Origin: Meridianimaribacter flavus
Lineage (GTDB): Bacteria; Bacteroidota; Bacteroidia; Flavobacteriales; Flavobacteriaceae
Length of the DNA stretch: 64,000 bases
Reading direction: 5' to 3'
Assembly (NCBI RefSeq): GCF_004366715.1
Contig: NZ_SOQZ01000001.1
Location: forward strand, 248,001 to 312,000
The notes under the pieces are model-generated. The model did no database searches, was not told where the DNA came from, and saw only the letters and a program-made list of their open reading frames with translations. This document shows, piece by piece, positions 9,301-17,497 of this stretch. Within the stretch, counting starts at the first letter, position 1; the number at the start of each line of letters is the position of its first letter. The position numbers and the translations under genes were made by a program.

Positions 9301-12112
9301 AGTAGCGTCTAATACAACACAAACCACAACAGATTTAAGTTGGAGCGCTTCGTCAGATAATGTTGGTGTTGCTGGATATTACGTATACCAAGACGGAGTT
9401 AATATTGCAACAGTTTCAGGAACTACATATCAAGCTGTAGGCTTATCACCAGAAACATCGTATAGTTTTAATGTAGCTGCATTTGATGCTGCAAGTAACA
9501 CCTCTTCACAAAGTAATACAGCTAATGTAACAACGTTAGTACAACCAGATACCCAAGCACCAACTGCACCAACAAGTTTAACAGCGTCCAATACAACTCA
9601 AACTACAACAGACTTAAGTTGGAATGCTTCAACTGATAATGTAGGTGTTTCAGGGTATGATGTGTATCAAGACGGAAGTGTAATAGCTACAGTTACTAGT
9701 ACAAGCTATCAAGTAACAGGTTTAACAGCGAGTACATCCTATGCATTTTATGTGGTTGCTTTTGATTTAGCAGGTAATCAATCTAGTGCTAGTAATACAG
9801 CAAATGTAACTACTTTAAGCCCACCAGATACTCAGGCACCAACAGCACCTACAAGTTTGACTGCATCAAATACAACAGATACATCAACAGATTTAAGCTG
9901 GAATGCTTCAACAGATAATGTAGGTGTAACTGCGTATAATGTTTATCAAGATGGAAGCTTAATAGCATCTACGCCTTCAACAAGCTATCAAGTAACAGGG
10001 TTAAGTCCTAGTACAACGTATGCGTTTTATGTTACTGCGTTAGATGCAGCAGGAAATATGTCTTCGCAAAGTAATATAGTTAATGTTACTACTCAAGATG
10101 TACAGATTACATACTGTTCATCTACAAGCTCAAATGTAAATGATGAATATATAAGTAGAGTACAGCTAAACACAATTGACAATAGCTCAGGAGCTCAGTT
10201 CTATTCAGATTTTACAAGTATTTCAACTACCTTAACTAAGGGAAGTCAATATACAATTACTGTAACACCAACTTGGACAGGAACAACCTATAACGAAGCA
10301 TATTCGGTATGGATAGATTACAATAGAGATGGAGATTTTAATGATGCAGGAGAGCAAGTGTGGACACAATCACCAACACAAACAACACCAGTTTCTGGAA
10401 CATTTACTATTCCAACAAATGCAGTAGAAAACGCAACAAGAATGCGTGTGTCTATGAAATATAATGGAGTTCCAACTGCATGTGAGTCGTTTACCTATGG
10501 TGAAGTTGAAGATTATACAGTTGTGATTCAAGGTTCAGGACCAGATACAGTTGCGCCTGTTATAACACTTAATGGAGCTTCAGCAATTAATCTAGTTGAG
10601 GGTTCAACATATAGTGAGTTAGGAGCTACTGCTACTGATAATGTTGATGGCGATATTACAGCAAATATTGTTATTGGAGGAGATGTGGTAAATACAAGTT
10701 CTGTTGGTACTTATGTAGTAACGTATAATGTTAGTGATGCTGCAGGTAATGCCGCTGCAGAAGTTACTAGAACTGTTACTGTAACCGAAGCACCTGATGG
10801 CTGTTCAGGAGGAATTTCGTCTTTCCCTTATACCGAAGGGTTTGAAAATACTTTAGGTGCATGGACACAATCAACTAGCGATGATGTTGATTGGACAGTA
10901 GATGCAAATGGAACACCATCAAGCAATACAGGACCTTCAAGCGCTTTCCAAGGATCTTACTATGTGTATGTTGAGGCTTCTAGCCCAAATTATCCAAATC
11001 AACGAGCAATATTAAACTCACCTTGTTTTGACTTAAGTAGTTTATCTGATGCTACGTTTAGTTTTAAATATCATATGTATGGAGCTGCTGACATGGGAAC
11101 TCTTGATTTAGAAATTAGTACTGATAGTGGAAATTCTTGGAGTAGTATTTGGAATCAATCAGGAAACCAAGGAAATGCATGGCAAACTGCTAGTATAGAC
11201 CTTTCAAGTTATGTAGGTTCAGCAGTTCAATTACGTTTTAATCGTTTTGTAGGCGGAACATGGCAAGCTGATGTTGCTGTTGATGATATTAGTTTATCTG
11301 AAAGTGGAAGCACAGGAGGTAACGGTTGTGTTAGTGGTATTAGCTCTTATCCTTATTCTGAAAGTTTTGAAAACACAATTGGAGCTTGGAGTCAATCTTC
11401 TTCTGACGATTTAGATTGGACAGTTGATGCAAATGGAACTCCATCTAGTGGTACAGGACCATCAAGTGCTGCTCAAGGGTCTTACTATATCTATGTTGAG
11501 GCTTCGGGTCAAAATACGGGTTACCCTAATAAACGAGCAATTATCACATCACCTTGTTTTGATTTAAGTGCAGTTGTATCAGCTTCGTTTAGTTTTCAAT
11601 ATCACATGTATGGAGCTGCTGATATGGGAACTATTGACTTAGAAGTTAGTAATGACAATGGAGCTAGTTGGACTAGTCTATGGAGTCAATCAGGTAATCA
11701 AGGTAACTCTTGGCAATCACAAACGGTAAACTTATCTGCATATATTGGTGAAAGTATTCAATTACGCTTTAACAGATTTGTAGCTAGTACTTGGCAAGCC
11801 GATTTAGCAATAGATGCTATTAACTTAACAACAGCAACAAGTGCTAAAACTGAGACTTCAAAAGGAGAAGATATAGCAGATGTTTTTGATGATATTAAAT
11901 TGTATCCTAACCCAGTAAAAAGTAATGTGTTAAATATTCAAACTAGTCATAACAATATTGCATATGAAATTTACAATACTATTGGTCAAACAGTAGCTAA
12001 AGGAGAGGTAGTCAACAATAAAATTGACGTTTCAAATTTAAAAGGAGCTGTTTATCAAGTTAGGTTTACTATTGAAGATAAAATTGTTGTAAAACGATTT
12101 ATTAAAGAGTAA
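6338..12112 (+). CDS. Giant secreted reprolysin-like zinc metalloprotease with type IX secretion signal
   Basis: 1924-residue multidomain protease exported by Sec and then by the type IX system. Order: signal peptide (1-21, ending AMAQ); propeptide to about 190; reprolysin-like catalytic domain with zinc motif HEIGHQFGANH at 338-348; beta-rich linker domains; one fibronectin III domain (about 650-735); GEVED module 1 (741-885); four tandem fibronectin III domains (about 890-1255); GEVED module 2 (1259-1403); an Ig-like DUF5011-type domain with TDNVDGDITANI (about 1407-1484); two MAM-like jelly-roll domains (about 1490-1830); and a C-terminal sorting domain that starts KLYPNPV. Known members degrade extracellular protein; the substrate is not predictable. 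Two Met codons stand at the start (6338 and 6341). A bidirectional terminator follows. Confidence 0.92.
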   Translation: MMKVKLLLLIFTMSMSIAMAQNKSLWQKQSLNNSEKIKPSKANLPRANSYVLDIESLKHALKRAPLRSSSLNSSSVVLSFPNSEGQLERFKIFEAPVFSPELAAKYPNIKSYIGKGVEDPSLTIRFSVSHLGFQSMRLAADKYATFIEAITDDLSYYTVYKRADKIDFSDDFECEVTAQMNSSLNGQNPQMAMRNADDGILRTYRLAVSATGEYTQYHGGTKASALAAINATMTRVNGVFENDFNVNMVLIGNNDDVIYTNANTDPYSNGSYNSQLQSTLTSVIGESNYDIGHLFARASNNGNAGCIGCVCVNGQKGSAFTSRTDPEGDPFDIDYVAHEIGHQFGANHTWTFNGNEGTNAQMEPGSGSTIMGYAGITGATDVQSNSDPYFHAVSIEQVTDYIKSTSCQTNTNTGNAVPVVNAGANYTIPRGTPFVLEGSATDADSGDVLTYCWEQYDENNASTTYPSVNATSGVAFRSYNPTTDNKRYFPRLSTIKAGNTSWQWEAVPNVARTLNFRLTVRDNQIGGGTNNSDDMVVSVNSNAGPFVVNSPNTNVTWNAGTTQTVTWDVAGTTGNGVNTANVDIFLSTDGGDTYPISLASGVPNDGSHDIIVPNNQGNQNRVMVRGSNNIFFDISNSNFTIAGQVVCNATVPTGLSASNIGSNSATLSWDAVPGASYDVQYRETGASTWTTLSVNGVSTNLSGLATLTQYDARLRSVCPDNATSSYSSIINFTTTDVQLNYCSSTSSNVNDEYISRVQLNTIDNSSGAQFYSDFTSISTTLIKGNQYTITVTPTWTGTVYNEAYSVWIDYNRDGDFNDAGEQVWTQSPTQTTPVSGTFTIPTSAVENATRMRVSMKYNGVPTACESFTYGEVEDYTVIIQGSGPDVEAPSAPTSLTASNTTQTTTDLSWNASTDNVGVTGYDVYQDGSVIATVTGTNYQVTGLTASTTYAFYVVAFDAEGNESNNSNTANVTTLDPPDTQAPTVPTNLVASNTTQTTTDLSWSASSDNVGVAGYYVYQDGVNIATVSGTTYQAVGLSPETSYSFNVAAFDAASNTSSQSNTANVTTLVQPDTQAPTAPTSLTASNTTQTTTDLSWNASTDNVGVSGYDVYQDGSVIATVTSTSYQVTGLTASTSYAFYVVAFDLAGNQSSASNTANVTTLSPPDTQAPTAPTSLTASNTTDTSTDLSWNASTDNVGVTAYNVYQDGSLIASTPSTSYQVTGLSPSTTYAFYVTALDAAGNMSSQSNIVNVTTQDVQITYCSSTSSNVNDEYISRVQLNTIDNSSGAQFYSDFTSISTTLTKGSQYTITVTPTWTGTTYNEAYSVWIDYNRDGDFNDAGEQVWTQSPTQTTPVSGTFTIPTNAVENATRMRVSMKYNGVPTACESFTYGEVEDYTVVIQGSGPDTVAPVITLNGASAINLVEGSTYSELGATATDNVDGDITANIVIGGDVVNTSSVGTYVVTYNVSDAAGNAAAEVTRTVTVTEAPDGCSGGISSFPYTEGFENTLGAWTQSTSDDVDWTVDANGTPSSNTGPSSAFQGSYYVYVEASSPNYPNQRAILNSPCFDLSSLSDATFSFKYHMYGAADMGTLDLEISTDSGNSWSSIWNQSGNQGNAWQTASIDLSSYVGSAVQLRFNRFVGGTWQADVAVDDISLSESGSTGGNGCVSGISSYPYSESFENTIGAWSQSSSDDLDWTVDANGTPSSGTGPSSAAQGSYYIYVEASGQNTGYPNKRAIITSPCFDLSAVVSASFSFQYHMYGAADMGTIDLEVSNDNGASWTSLWSQSGNQGNSWQSQTVNLSAYIGESIQLRFNRFVASTWQADLAIDAINLTTATSAKTETSKGEDIADVFDDIKLYPNPVKSNVLNIQTSHNNIAYEIYNTIGQTVAKGEVVNNKIDVSNLKGAVYQVRFTIEDKIVVKRFIKE
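8558..8992 (+). repeat. GEVED-module direct repeat, copy 1
   Basis: 435-base segment inside the metalloprotease gene that recurs at 10112-10546, offset 1554 bases with no gaps. By eye there are about 20 mismatches, none in the first 100 or so bases. It encodes a calcium-site-like DYNRDGDFND segment and ends in GEVEDYTV. Confidence 0.9.
9008..10123 (+). repeat. Four tandem fibronectin type III repeats, 279-base period
   Basis: Units begin at 9008, 9287, 9566 and 9845, exactly 279 bases (93 residues) apart. Each starts with a PT(S/N)L motif after a PD(T)QAP-like linker and carries TDLSW, ASTDNVGV and YDVYQDG strands. The exact spacing indicates tandem duplication within the gene. Confidence 0.9.
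10112..10546 (+). repeat. GEVED-module direct repeat, copy 2
   Basis: Second copy of the 435-base module at 8558-8992. The clustering of mismatches in the middle and the identity at the 5' end suggest recent duplication or gene conversion. Confidence 0.9.
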
Positions 12113-12127
12113 AATAAGTCTACCAAC

Positions 12128-12160
12128 AAAAAAGTCCGAATTTAAAATTCGGACTTTTTT
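12128..12160. terminator. Bidirectional terminator between metalloprotease and exonuclease genes
   Basis: Long near-perfect stem: AAAAAAGTCCGAATTT (12128-12143) pairs with AAATTCGGACTTTTTT (12145-12160). Runs of A on one side and T on the other let it act for both convergent genes. Confidence 0.9.
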
Positions 12161-12175
12161 ATTTTTTACAATTTT

Positions 12176-12889
12176 TTAAATGTGAATAATCTCGTTATCA
12201 TGCAGCAGTTCGTCACCACGCAATCGAAGTAATATTTGTGCTACTGCAATTGTATCTTTTTCACAATAAGTGACAATTCGGTCAATATCATTTTCTTCAT
12301 AATACACTCTGTAAACTTCACTACCATCAATATCATCCTTAGGCGAAGGAATACCTAAAACATTGGTTAAAAGCTTTAAAGAAGTATAGGTTTTGTAATC
12401 ACCAAATTTCCAAAGTTCAAGAGTGTCTAGGTGAGGTACTTCCCAAGGTTTTTTCCCAAAAAGGTTGAGTTTATAAGGTAATTCTATATTATGAATAATC
12501 ATTCGTCTTGCTATGTAAGGAAAATCAAATTCTTTTCCGTTATGAGCACAAAGCAAATGCTTGTTTTGACTAAAATGAGTGATCAATAAGTTTTTAAAAT
12601 CTTTTAAAATTTTGATCTCATCACCATGAAAAGAGGTTACTCTAAAGGTTCTAACATCTCCTTGCATTTTAAAATAGCCTACTGATATGCAAACTATTTT
12701 ACCAAACTCTGACCAAATTCCTGCGCGATCATAAAATTCTTCAGCAGTGTATTCGTCTTGTCTTTGGTATCTCGATTTTGCTTCCCAAAGAGCTTGCTTA
12801 GTATCGTCTAAATCTGAAAAACGAGGTGTCTCTGGAACAGTTTCAATATCCAAAAAGAGAATGTTTTCAAGATTTAGTTTACTAATCAT
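12176..12889 (-). CDS. Predicted 3'-5' exonuclease (DEDDy, PolB-like family 2)
   Basis: 237-residue ribonuclease-H-fold exonuclease. Motif I is FLDIET with Asp14 and Glu16. Motif II lies in an AHNGKEFDFPYIARR segment near 125. Motif III is Y208-x3-D212 (YCEKD). These are the four acidic residues and tyrosine of DEDDy proofreading-type nucleases. The family is known as a stand-alone relative of the DNA polymerase B exonuclease domain; its in vivo substrate is not established, so DNA repair or RNA trimming are both possible. It stops 63 bases from the metalloprotease gene on the opposite strand and lies 3 bases downstream of the serine hydrolase gene, probably in the same transcript. Confidence 0.85.
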   Translation of the reverse strand: MISKLNLENILFLDIETVPETPRFSDLDDTKQALWEAKSRYQRQDEYTAEEFYDRAGIWSEFGKIVCISVGYFKMQGDVRTFRVTSFHGDEIKILKDFKNLLITHFSQNKHLLCAHNGKEFDFPYIARRMIIHNIELPYKLNLFGKKPWEVPHLDTLELWKFGDYKTYTSLKLLTNVLGIPSPKDDIDGSEVYRVYYEENDIDRIVTYCEKDTIAVAQILLRLRGDELLHDNEIIHI

Positions 12890-12892
12890 AAT

Positions 12893-14044
12893 TTATTGTT
12901 CTAACATTTTATAGGCTTCATCAATATACGCTGAAATATCAGGTGTAAAAGATGCCACAGCATCTCCAGGACCTTTAGAGTGTCCTAAACGAACTATAAT
13001 AACATTGTCATTTGGTTCAACAATAACATATTGTCCTAGATGACCACGCATCATAAAAAAGTGTTTATCGCCAACTGTTTTTAACCACCATCCATATCCA
13101 TACTCTGGGCTTTCAGTAAAACGAGGTGTAATAGATTTAGCTATAAATGCCGAATCCAATAACTGCTTCCCATTCCATTTACCATGGTCTTTATACAATT
13201 TACCCATTCTTGCAAAGTCCTTAGCATTACTTGCTATACAACAATAGGCTTTAACCAAATCGTGGTCTTCACTATCTACTTGCCAAAGTGCTTGGTTTTC
13301 GCTACCTAAAGGTTCCCAAAAACTTTCGGTTAGATAGTCATATAATTTTTTTCCAGATGCACGTTCTATTGCAATAGCTAGCATTTGAGTATCACCACTG
13401 GCATACTTATATGACGTACCAGGTTCTCTAACTACTTTTAAACCTGTCATAACCTTGGTTAAATCGTCGTCAAAATACGCACGAGTAGTTATTGAAAAAG
13501 GAGAGTAGTAACGTTCGTCCCAGTTGGTTCCTGAAGCCATACTAGATAAGTCGCCAACGGTCATTTTTGCAGCTTCGCCTTCACAAAATTCTGGTATAAA
13601 ATCGCAAACAGGTTGGTCAAGATTTTTTATGTAACCATCCATAATCGCTTTTCCTAATAGAGCAGACACATAACTTTTTGCCATAGAAAAAGAGTTGGAT
13701 TTAGAATCTTCATCAAAACCATCATAATAGTTTTCAAACCAAATACTGTCATTTTTTATAATAACGTAAGCAATCGTACCGTTTTGAGCATTAACATTTT
13801 TAAGGGTTTCAGTTTCTTTTACTGAGTTATAGTCTTTGTGATTTGGCCAAGGCTGAGGTGTTCCAGTATCTAGAGGTTTATTGTCAAAATGTTTATAATC
13901 TTCTAGATAAGCAGTTGTATGACCTTTCATATAAATGGTTCTTACAGCTTTTAAAAGATAATCAGTATCAGTGACGTAAAGTGTAATTATGAGTAAACCA
14001 AATAGAATAGCAACCCATTTAAGGAGTTTTTTGAGGAATTTCAT
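12893..14044 (-). CDS. Membrane-anchored serine hydrolase, beta-lactamase (class C/DD-peptidase) fold
   Basis: 383 residues. An N-terminal hydrophobic segment (about 8-24) should anchor it in the inner membrane or act as an uncleaved signal. The catalytic motif SMAK is at 120-123 and a second-motif YAS occurs in a YKYASGDTQ segment. The C-terminal EYGYGWW strand is typical of the class C beta-lactamase-like family. Members include esterases, DD-carboxypeptidases and peptide hydrolases; true beta-lactamase activity cannot be assumed. It lies 36 bases after the ogt gene on the same strand, in a run CNNM-ogt-hydrolase-exonuclease. Confidence 0.85.
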   Translation of the reverse strand: MKFLKKLLKWVAILFGLLIITLYVTDTDYLLKAVRTIYMKGHTTAYLEDYKHFDNKPLDTGTPQPWPNHKDYNSVKETETLKNVNAQNGTIAYVIIKNDSIWFENYYDGFDEDSKSNSFSMAKSYVSALLGKAIMDGYIKNLDQPVCDFIPEFCEGEAAKMTVGDLSSMASGTNWDERYYSPFSITTRAYFDDDLTKVMTGLKVVREPGTSYKYASGDTQMLAIAIERASGKKLYDYLTESFWEPLGSENQALWQVDSEDHDLVKAYCCIASNAKDFARMGKLYKDHGKWNGKQLLDSAFIAKSITPRFTESPEYGYGWWLKTVGDKHFFMMRGHLGQYVIVEPNDNVIIVRLGHSKGPGDAVASFTPDISAYIDEAYKMLEQ

Positions 14045-14080
14045 TCAGTGATTATTTAATAATTAAATATAACTAAAAAT

Positions 14081-14554
14081 TTAAAATAACGATTGTTGTT
14101 TATAAGGACTTTCGTGTTCTAAAAGCCATTGTTTTCTATGAAGTCCTCCAGCATAACCTGTTAAACTACCATCAGTTCCTATAATTCGGTGACATGGAAC
14201 AATAATCCATAACGGATTTTTACCGTTAGCATTAGCCACAGCTCTAATGGCTTTGACGTCTCCAAGTTGTTTTGAAAGTTCAAGGTAAGACATCGTTTTT
14301 CCGTACGGAATAGTTAAAAGAGCTTCCCAAACTGTTTTTTGAAAATCGGTACCTTGAGGATTTAAGTTTAAATCAAAAACTTGTCGTTTGCCTTCAAAAT
14401 ATTCGTTGAGTTGATACACGCAGTCTTCTAAAGACTCAGGAATAATATCAGAGATTTGCTCTTCAGAATTTAAAACCGTTACACTTGCAATACCATCATT
14501 ATCACCAGTTATTTTGGTGTAACCCAAAGGTGTTTTGATGATACAGGCTTCCAT
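14081..14554 (-). CDS. ogt: Methylated-DNA--[protein]-cysteine S-methyltransferase
   Basis: 157-residue suicide repair protein that transfers the methyl group of O6-methylguanine to its own cysteine. The active site IIVPCHRI has the acceptor Cys121. The helix-turn-helix segment with the arginine finger reads AIRAVANANGKNP. The C-terminal GYAGGL(H)RKQWLL is also characteristic. The length fits the short Ogt form without an Ada regulatory domain. Its ATG shares one base with the TAA of the upstream CNNM gene (TAATG), which indicates translational coupling. Confidence 0.95.
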   Translation of the reverse strand: MEACIIKTPLGYTKITGDNDGIASVTVLNSEEQISDIIPESLEDCVYQLNEYFEGKRQVFDLNLNPQGTDFQKTVWEALLTIPYGKTMSYLELSKQLGDVKAIRAVANANGKNPLWIIVPCHRIIGTDGSLTGYAGGLHRKQWLLEHESPYKQQSLF

Positions 14555-15675
14555 TATTGGTTGTCGTCTTTAGTATCTTCAAAAAGTCCAAGATGTTTTG
14601 CTCTTGTTTCCCAACTTTTTCTTGCAAGTAATTGTAGGTCAGGAACATTATCGCTTTCGTCCATTATTTCTAAACCAAGTAAAGTTTCAATAACATCTTC
14701 TTGGGTTACTAAACCACTTACACTTCCATATTCATCAACTACCAATGCCATATGGTTTTTACTTTCAATAAGCTTTTCAAAAAGATCAGGAATTGGTAGG
14801 CTGCGACCCACTATAATAATGTTTCGTTTAATGTCAGACAGCTTTTTGTCGCCATTATCAAAGGCCATTTCTTTAAAGACATCGTCCTTTAAAACTAATC
14901 CTGTAATATTATCAGGATCGTTAGTGTATACTGGAATTCTTGAAAAGCGAATGTTATGGTTTTCAGCAAAAAAAGACGAGATAGTTGTGTTTTCATTTTC
15001 TGTTTTAATCACAGTTCTAGGCGTCATTACATCTTTTGCCATTACGTTTTTAAAGGTCAAAAGATTTCTAATTACTTTACTTTCAGATTCATGAAAAACA
15101 CCTTCTTCGTGCGCAATATCAGTCATTGCAAGAAAACCTTCTCTACTTAAAACACTACCATGACCTTTGCCACCAATAAGTTTTGTGGTAAGTTGTAATA
15201 ACCATAAAATTCCTGTCCATTTTAATGGAAAAATTAAAACGTTTAAAGCTTTTGCGGTAAAGTTTGCAAGTTGTTTCCAGTAAGTTGCACCAATGGTTTT
15301 TGGTATAATTTCAGAAGCTACAAGAATTAAAACCGTCATTATAGAAGATACAATACCAACCATAACATCTTCGGTAATTGTAAGTCCAAAAGCAGTACTA
15401 GGGTTGCTTCCGTAGAGTTCGGCATAAGCAACTTTGGCTTGTACACCAACTAAAATTGCACCTACAGTATGCGCAATAGTATTAAGTGTAAGTATGGCAA
15501 TAAGTGGCTTGTCAACATCTTTTTTAAAGGTTTCTAAAGTAAGCGCATAGGCTTTGCCTTCTTTCTTTTTAATATTAATAAACGTTGGTGTTACACTTAA
15601 AAGCACAGCTTCTAGTATTGAACATAAAAAGGAAAAGAAAATAGATACGAGAGCGTAAAGTATGAGTAAACCCAT
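14554..15675 (-). CDS. CNNM-domain (DUF21) membrane protein with CBS pair
   Basis: 373 residues. The N-terminal half has four hydrophobic segments of the CNNM/DUF21 type (about 1-25, 55-85, 100-135 and 140-165). A CBS pair follows, with DVMTPRTVI near 215 and GLVTQEDVIETLLG near 330. CNNM proteins are linked to Mg2+/Co2+ transport; the CBS pair binds adenine nucleotides in relatives. The C-terminal CorC/HlyC domain found in longer paralogues is absent: the protein ends about 30 residues past the CBS pair. First gene of a leftward run with ogt. The 83-base divergent gap to the GLPGLI gene shows no promoter I would defend. Confidence 0.88.
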   Translation of the reverse strand: MGLLILYALVSIFFSFLCSILEAVLLSVTPTFINIKKKEGKAYALTLETFKKDVDKPLIAILTLNTIAHTVGAILVGVQAKVAYAELYGSNPSTAFGLTITEDVMVGIVSSIMTVLILVASEIIPKTIGATYWKQLANFTAKALNVLIFPLKWTGILWLLQLTTKLIGGKGHGSVLSREGFLAMTDIAHEEGVFHESESKVIRNLLTFKNVMAKDVMTPRTVIKTENENTTISSFFAENHNIRFSRIPVYTNDPDNITGLVLKDDVFKEMAFDNGDKKLSDIKRNIIIVGRSLPIPDLFEKLIESKNHMALVVDEYGSVSGLVTQEDVIETLLGLEIMDESDNVPDLQLLARKSWETRAKHLGLFEDTKDDNQ

Positions 15676-15758
15676 TAGTGTGTTTTAGTTTGATTAATGC
15701 GAAGTTACGAAATAGAATATTTAAATTAAGGGTTAAATTATTTTTCATAAATTGAAGT

Positions 15759-16475
15759 ATGAAAAACCTGTTTTATATTTTATTGTTTTTGACTTCAGGA
15801 GCAATAGTATCTCAAACCAAAGGAAAGATTACCTATTTGGCTACTATGAATAAGGACAGTATTAAAAAGCCTACTGAAGACATAAAAGACCAAGCTAAAT
15901 ATGACGCATTACAACTCATTCATGGGTCGCATCCTGTTGAAGCATATTTAGTATTTAACGATAGTATTGCGTTGTACTCTGTAGAGCCTAAAATTGAAAT
16001 TCCTGGATGGAATACTTCTGATGGTCAAATAACTATTTCAAAGGCTAACTTAAACTTAACTTGGATTTTTGCAGGAGGAGAATCGTTATACTATACCGAT
16101 TGGAGTAGGGATTGGAATATTTCACAGAAAGATGTGTATTTTGAGCGTAAGCGTATTAAATACGAAGAAAAGCCTTGGGAACTCACAAAAGAGACTAAGG
16201 AAATTTTAGGATATGTTTGTTATAAAGCTGTATCAGAAGACTCTAAACTTGAAGTATGGTATGCTCCTGAACTTAATGTAAAACATGGACCACAAGGAAT
16301 TAATGGTTTACCTGGATTGGTTTTGGAAGCAAAACGAAATAGGTTTTTAATTAAAGCCACAAGCATCGATTTAGAAAACAATGAATATGAAATTATAGAA
16401 GAACCAGTTGAAGGCGAACTCATGCAAGAAGCTGAATACAGAAAACTAGGTAAAGCTATATTTTCAAAAGAATAA
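15759..16475 (+). CDS. GLPGLI family protein
   Basis: 238-residue exported protein with a signal peptide (about 1-18, ending IVSQ). It carries the family signature INGLPGLVLEA near residue 185, inside a KHGPQGINGLPG stretch. GLPGLI proteins are abundant in Bacteroidota and of unknown function, often near TonB-dependent receptors or metal genes. Here it stands alone and converges with hemB, whose stop is two bases away; no terminator lies between them. A periplasmic or outer-membrane location is inferred from the signal peptide only. Confidence 0.88.
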   Translation: MKNLFYILLFLTSGAIVSQTKGKITYLATMNKDSIKKPTEDIKDQAKYDALQLIHGSHPVEAYLVFNDSIALYSVEPKIEIPGWNTSDGQITISKANLNLTWIFAGGESLYYTDWSRDWNISQKDVYFERKRIKYEEKPWELTKETKEILGYVCYKAVSEDSKLEVWYAPELNVKHGPQGINGLPGLVLEAKRNRFLIKATSIDLENNEYEIIEEPVEGELMQEAEYRKLGKAIFSKE

Positions 16476-16477
16476 TA

Positions 16478-17470
16478 TTACTTATTCAAAATTTTCACAA
16501 CATCCTTAGCAAAATAAGACGCAATAACATCAGCACCAGCGCGTTTTATGGCAGTAATTTGCTCCATCATAACAGCATCGTGGTCTAACCAGCCTTTTTC
16601 AGCAGCAGCTTTAAGCATAGCATATTCACCAGAAACCTGATATACAGCTACAGGAACATCCACTTCATTTTTGATTTCGCGAACAATATCCAAATAACAT
16701 AAACCTGGTTTTATCATAACAATATCAGCACCTTCATCAATATCCATTTCGGTTTCTCTAATGGCTTCAAAACGGTTAGCAGGATCCATTTGATAGGTTT
16801 TTTTGTCTTTTGGAATATTTTGAATATCAACAGGAGCAGAATCTAAAGCATCACGAAATGGTCCATAAAATGCCGAAGCATATTTAGCAGAATAACTCAT
16901 AATCCCAGTATCTGTAAACCCATTATCTTCTAAAGCTTCGCGAATGGTTAAAATACGACCATCCATCATGTCGCTTGGTGCTACAAAATTTGCGCCTGCT
17001 TCAGCGTGTGATAAGCTCATTTCAGCTAAAACATCAGCAGTTTCATCATTAAGAATAACACCGTTTTCAATTATACCATCATGTCCATAAACAGAATAAG
17101 GGTCTAAAGCAACATCAGTCATTACCAGCATGTCTGGACAAGCGTTTTTAACTGTTTTTATAGCGCGTTGCATAAGTCCGTTAGGGTTTAACGCTTCCGT
17201 ACCTTTGTTGTCTTTAAGGTTGTCAGGAACTTTTACAAACAACAATACCGATTTTAAGCCTAAACGCCACAGTTCTTTAACCTCGTTTTCCAAAAGGTCT
17301 AAACTATACCGAAAGTAATTTGGCATAGAAGCAATTTCTTCTTTTACACCTTTACCTTCAACCACAAAAAGTGGTACTAAAAAATCATTTGGTGAAATTA
17401 TAGTTTCTCTAACTAGGCTTCGAATAGCTTCGTTGGTTCTAAGTCTTCGGTTTCTTCTTAGTGGGAACAT
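16478..17470 (-). CDS. hemB: Porphobilinogen synthase (delta-aminolevulinic acid dehydratase)
   Basis: 330-residue enzyme that condenses two aminolevulinate molecules to porphobilinogen. The Schiff-base lysines are Lys196 (SYSAKYASAFYGPF) and Lys254 (VMIKPG). The metal-site segment DVALDPYSVYGHDGI (119-133) has Ala/Asp/Asp where zinc-type enzymes have three cysteines, so this is the magnesium/potassium-type variant. Last gene of the leftward hem run, 27 bases after hemF. Confidence 0.97.
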   Translation of the reverse strand: MFPLRRNRRLRTNEAIRSLVRETIISPNDFLVPLFVVEGKGVKEEIASMPNYFRYSLDLLENEVKELWRLGLKSVLLFVKVPDNLKDNKGTEALNPNGLMQRAIKTVKNACPDMLVMTDVALDPYSVYGHDGIIENGVILNDETADVLAEMSLSHAEAGANFVAPSDMMDGRILTIREALEDNGFTDTGIMSYSAKYASAFYGPFRDALDSAPVDIQNIPKDKKTYQMDPANRFEAIRETEMDIDEGADIVMIKPGLCYLDIVREIKNEVDVPVAVYQVSGEYAMLKAAAEKGWLDHDAVMMEQITAIKRAGADVIASYFAKDVVKILNK

Positions 17471-17497
17471 AAGTATAAGTTTTAAGTTGTAAGCTCT

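Noticed and set aside
8558-10546. CRISPR-like array or mobile repeat
   Set aside because: The repeats are long, in frame and encode protein modules.
12893-14044. Antibiotic-resistance beta-lactamase
   Set aside because: Only the broad serine-hydrolase motifs are present; the family includes many non-lactamase enzymes.
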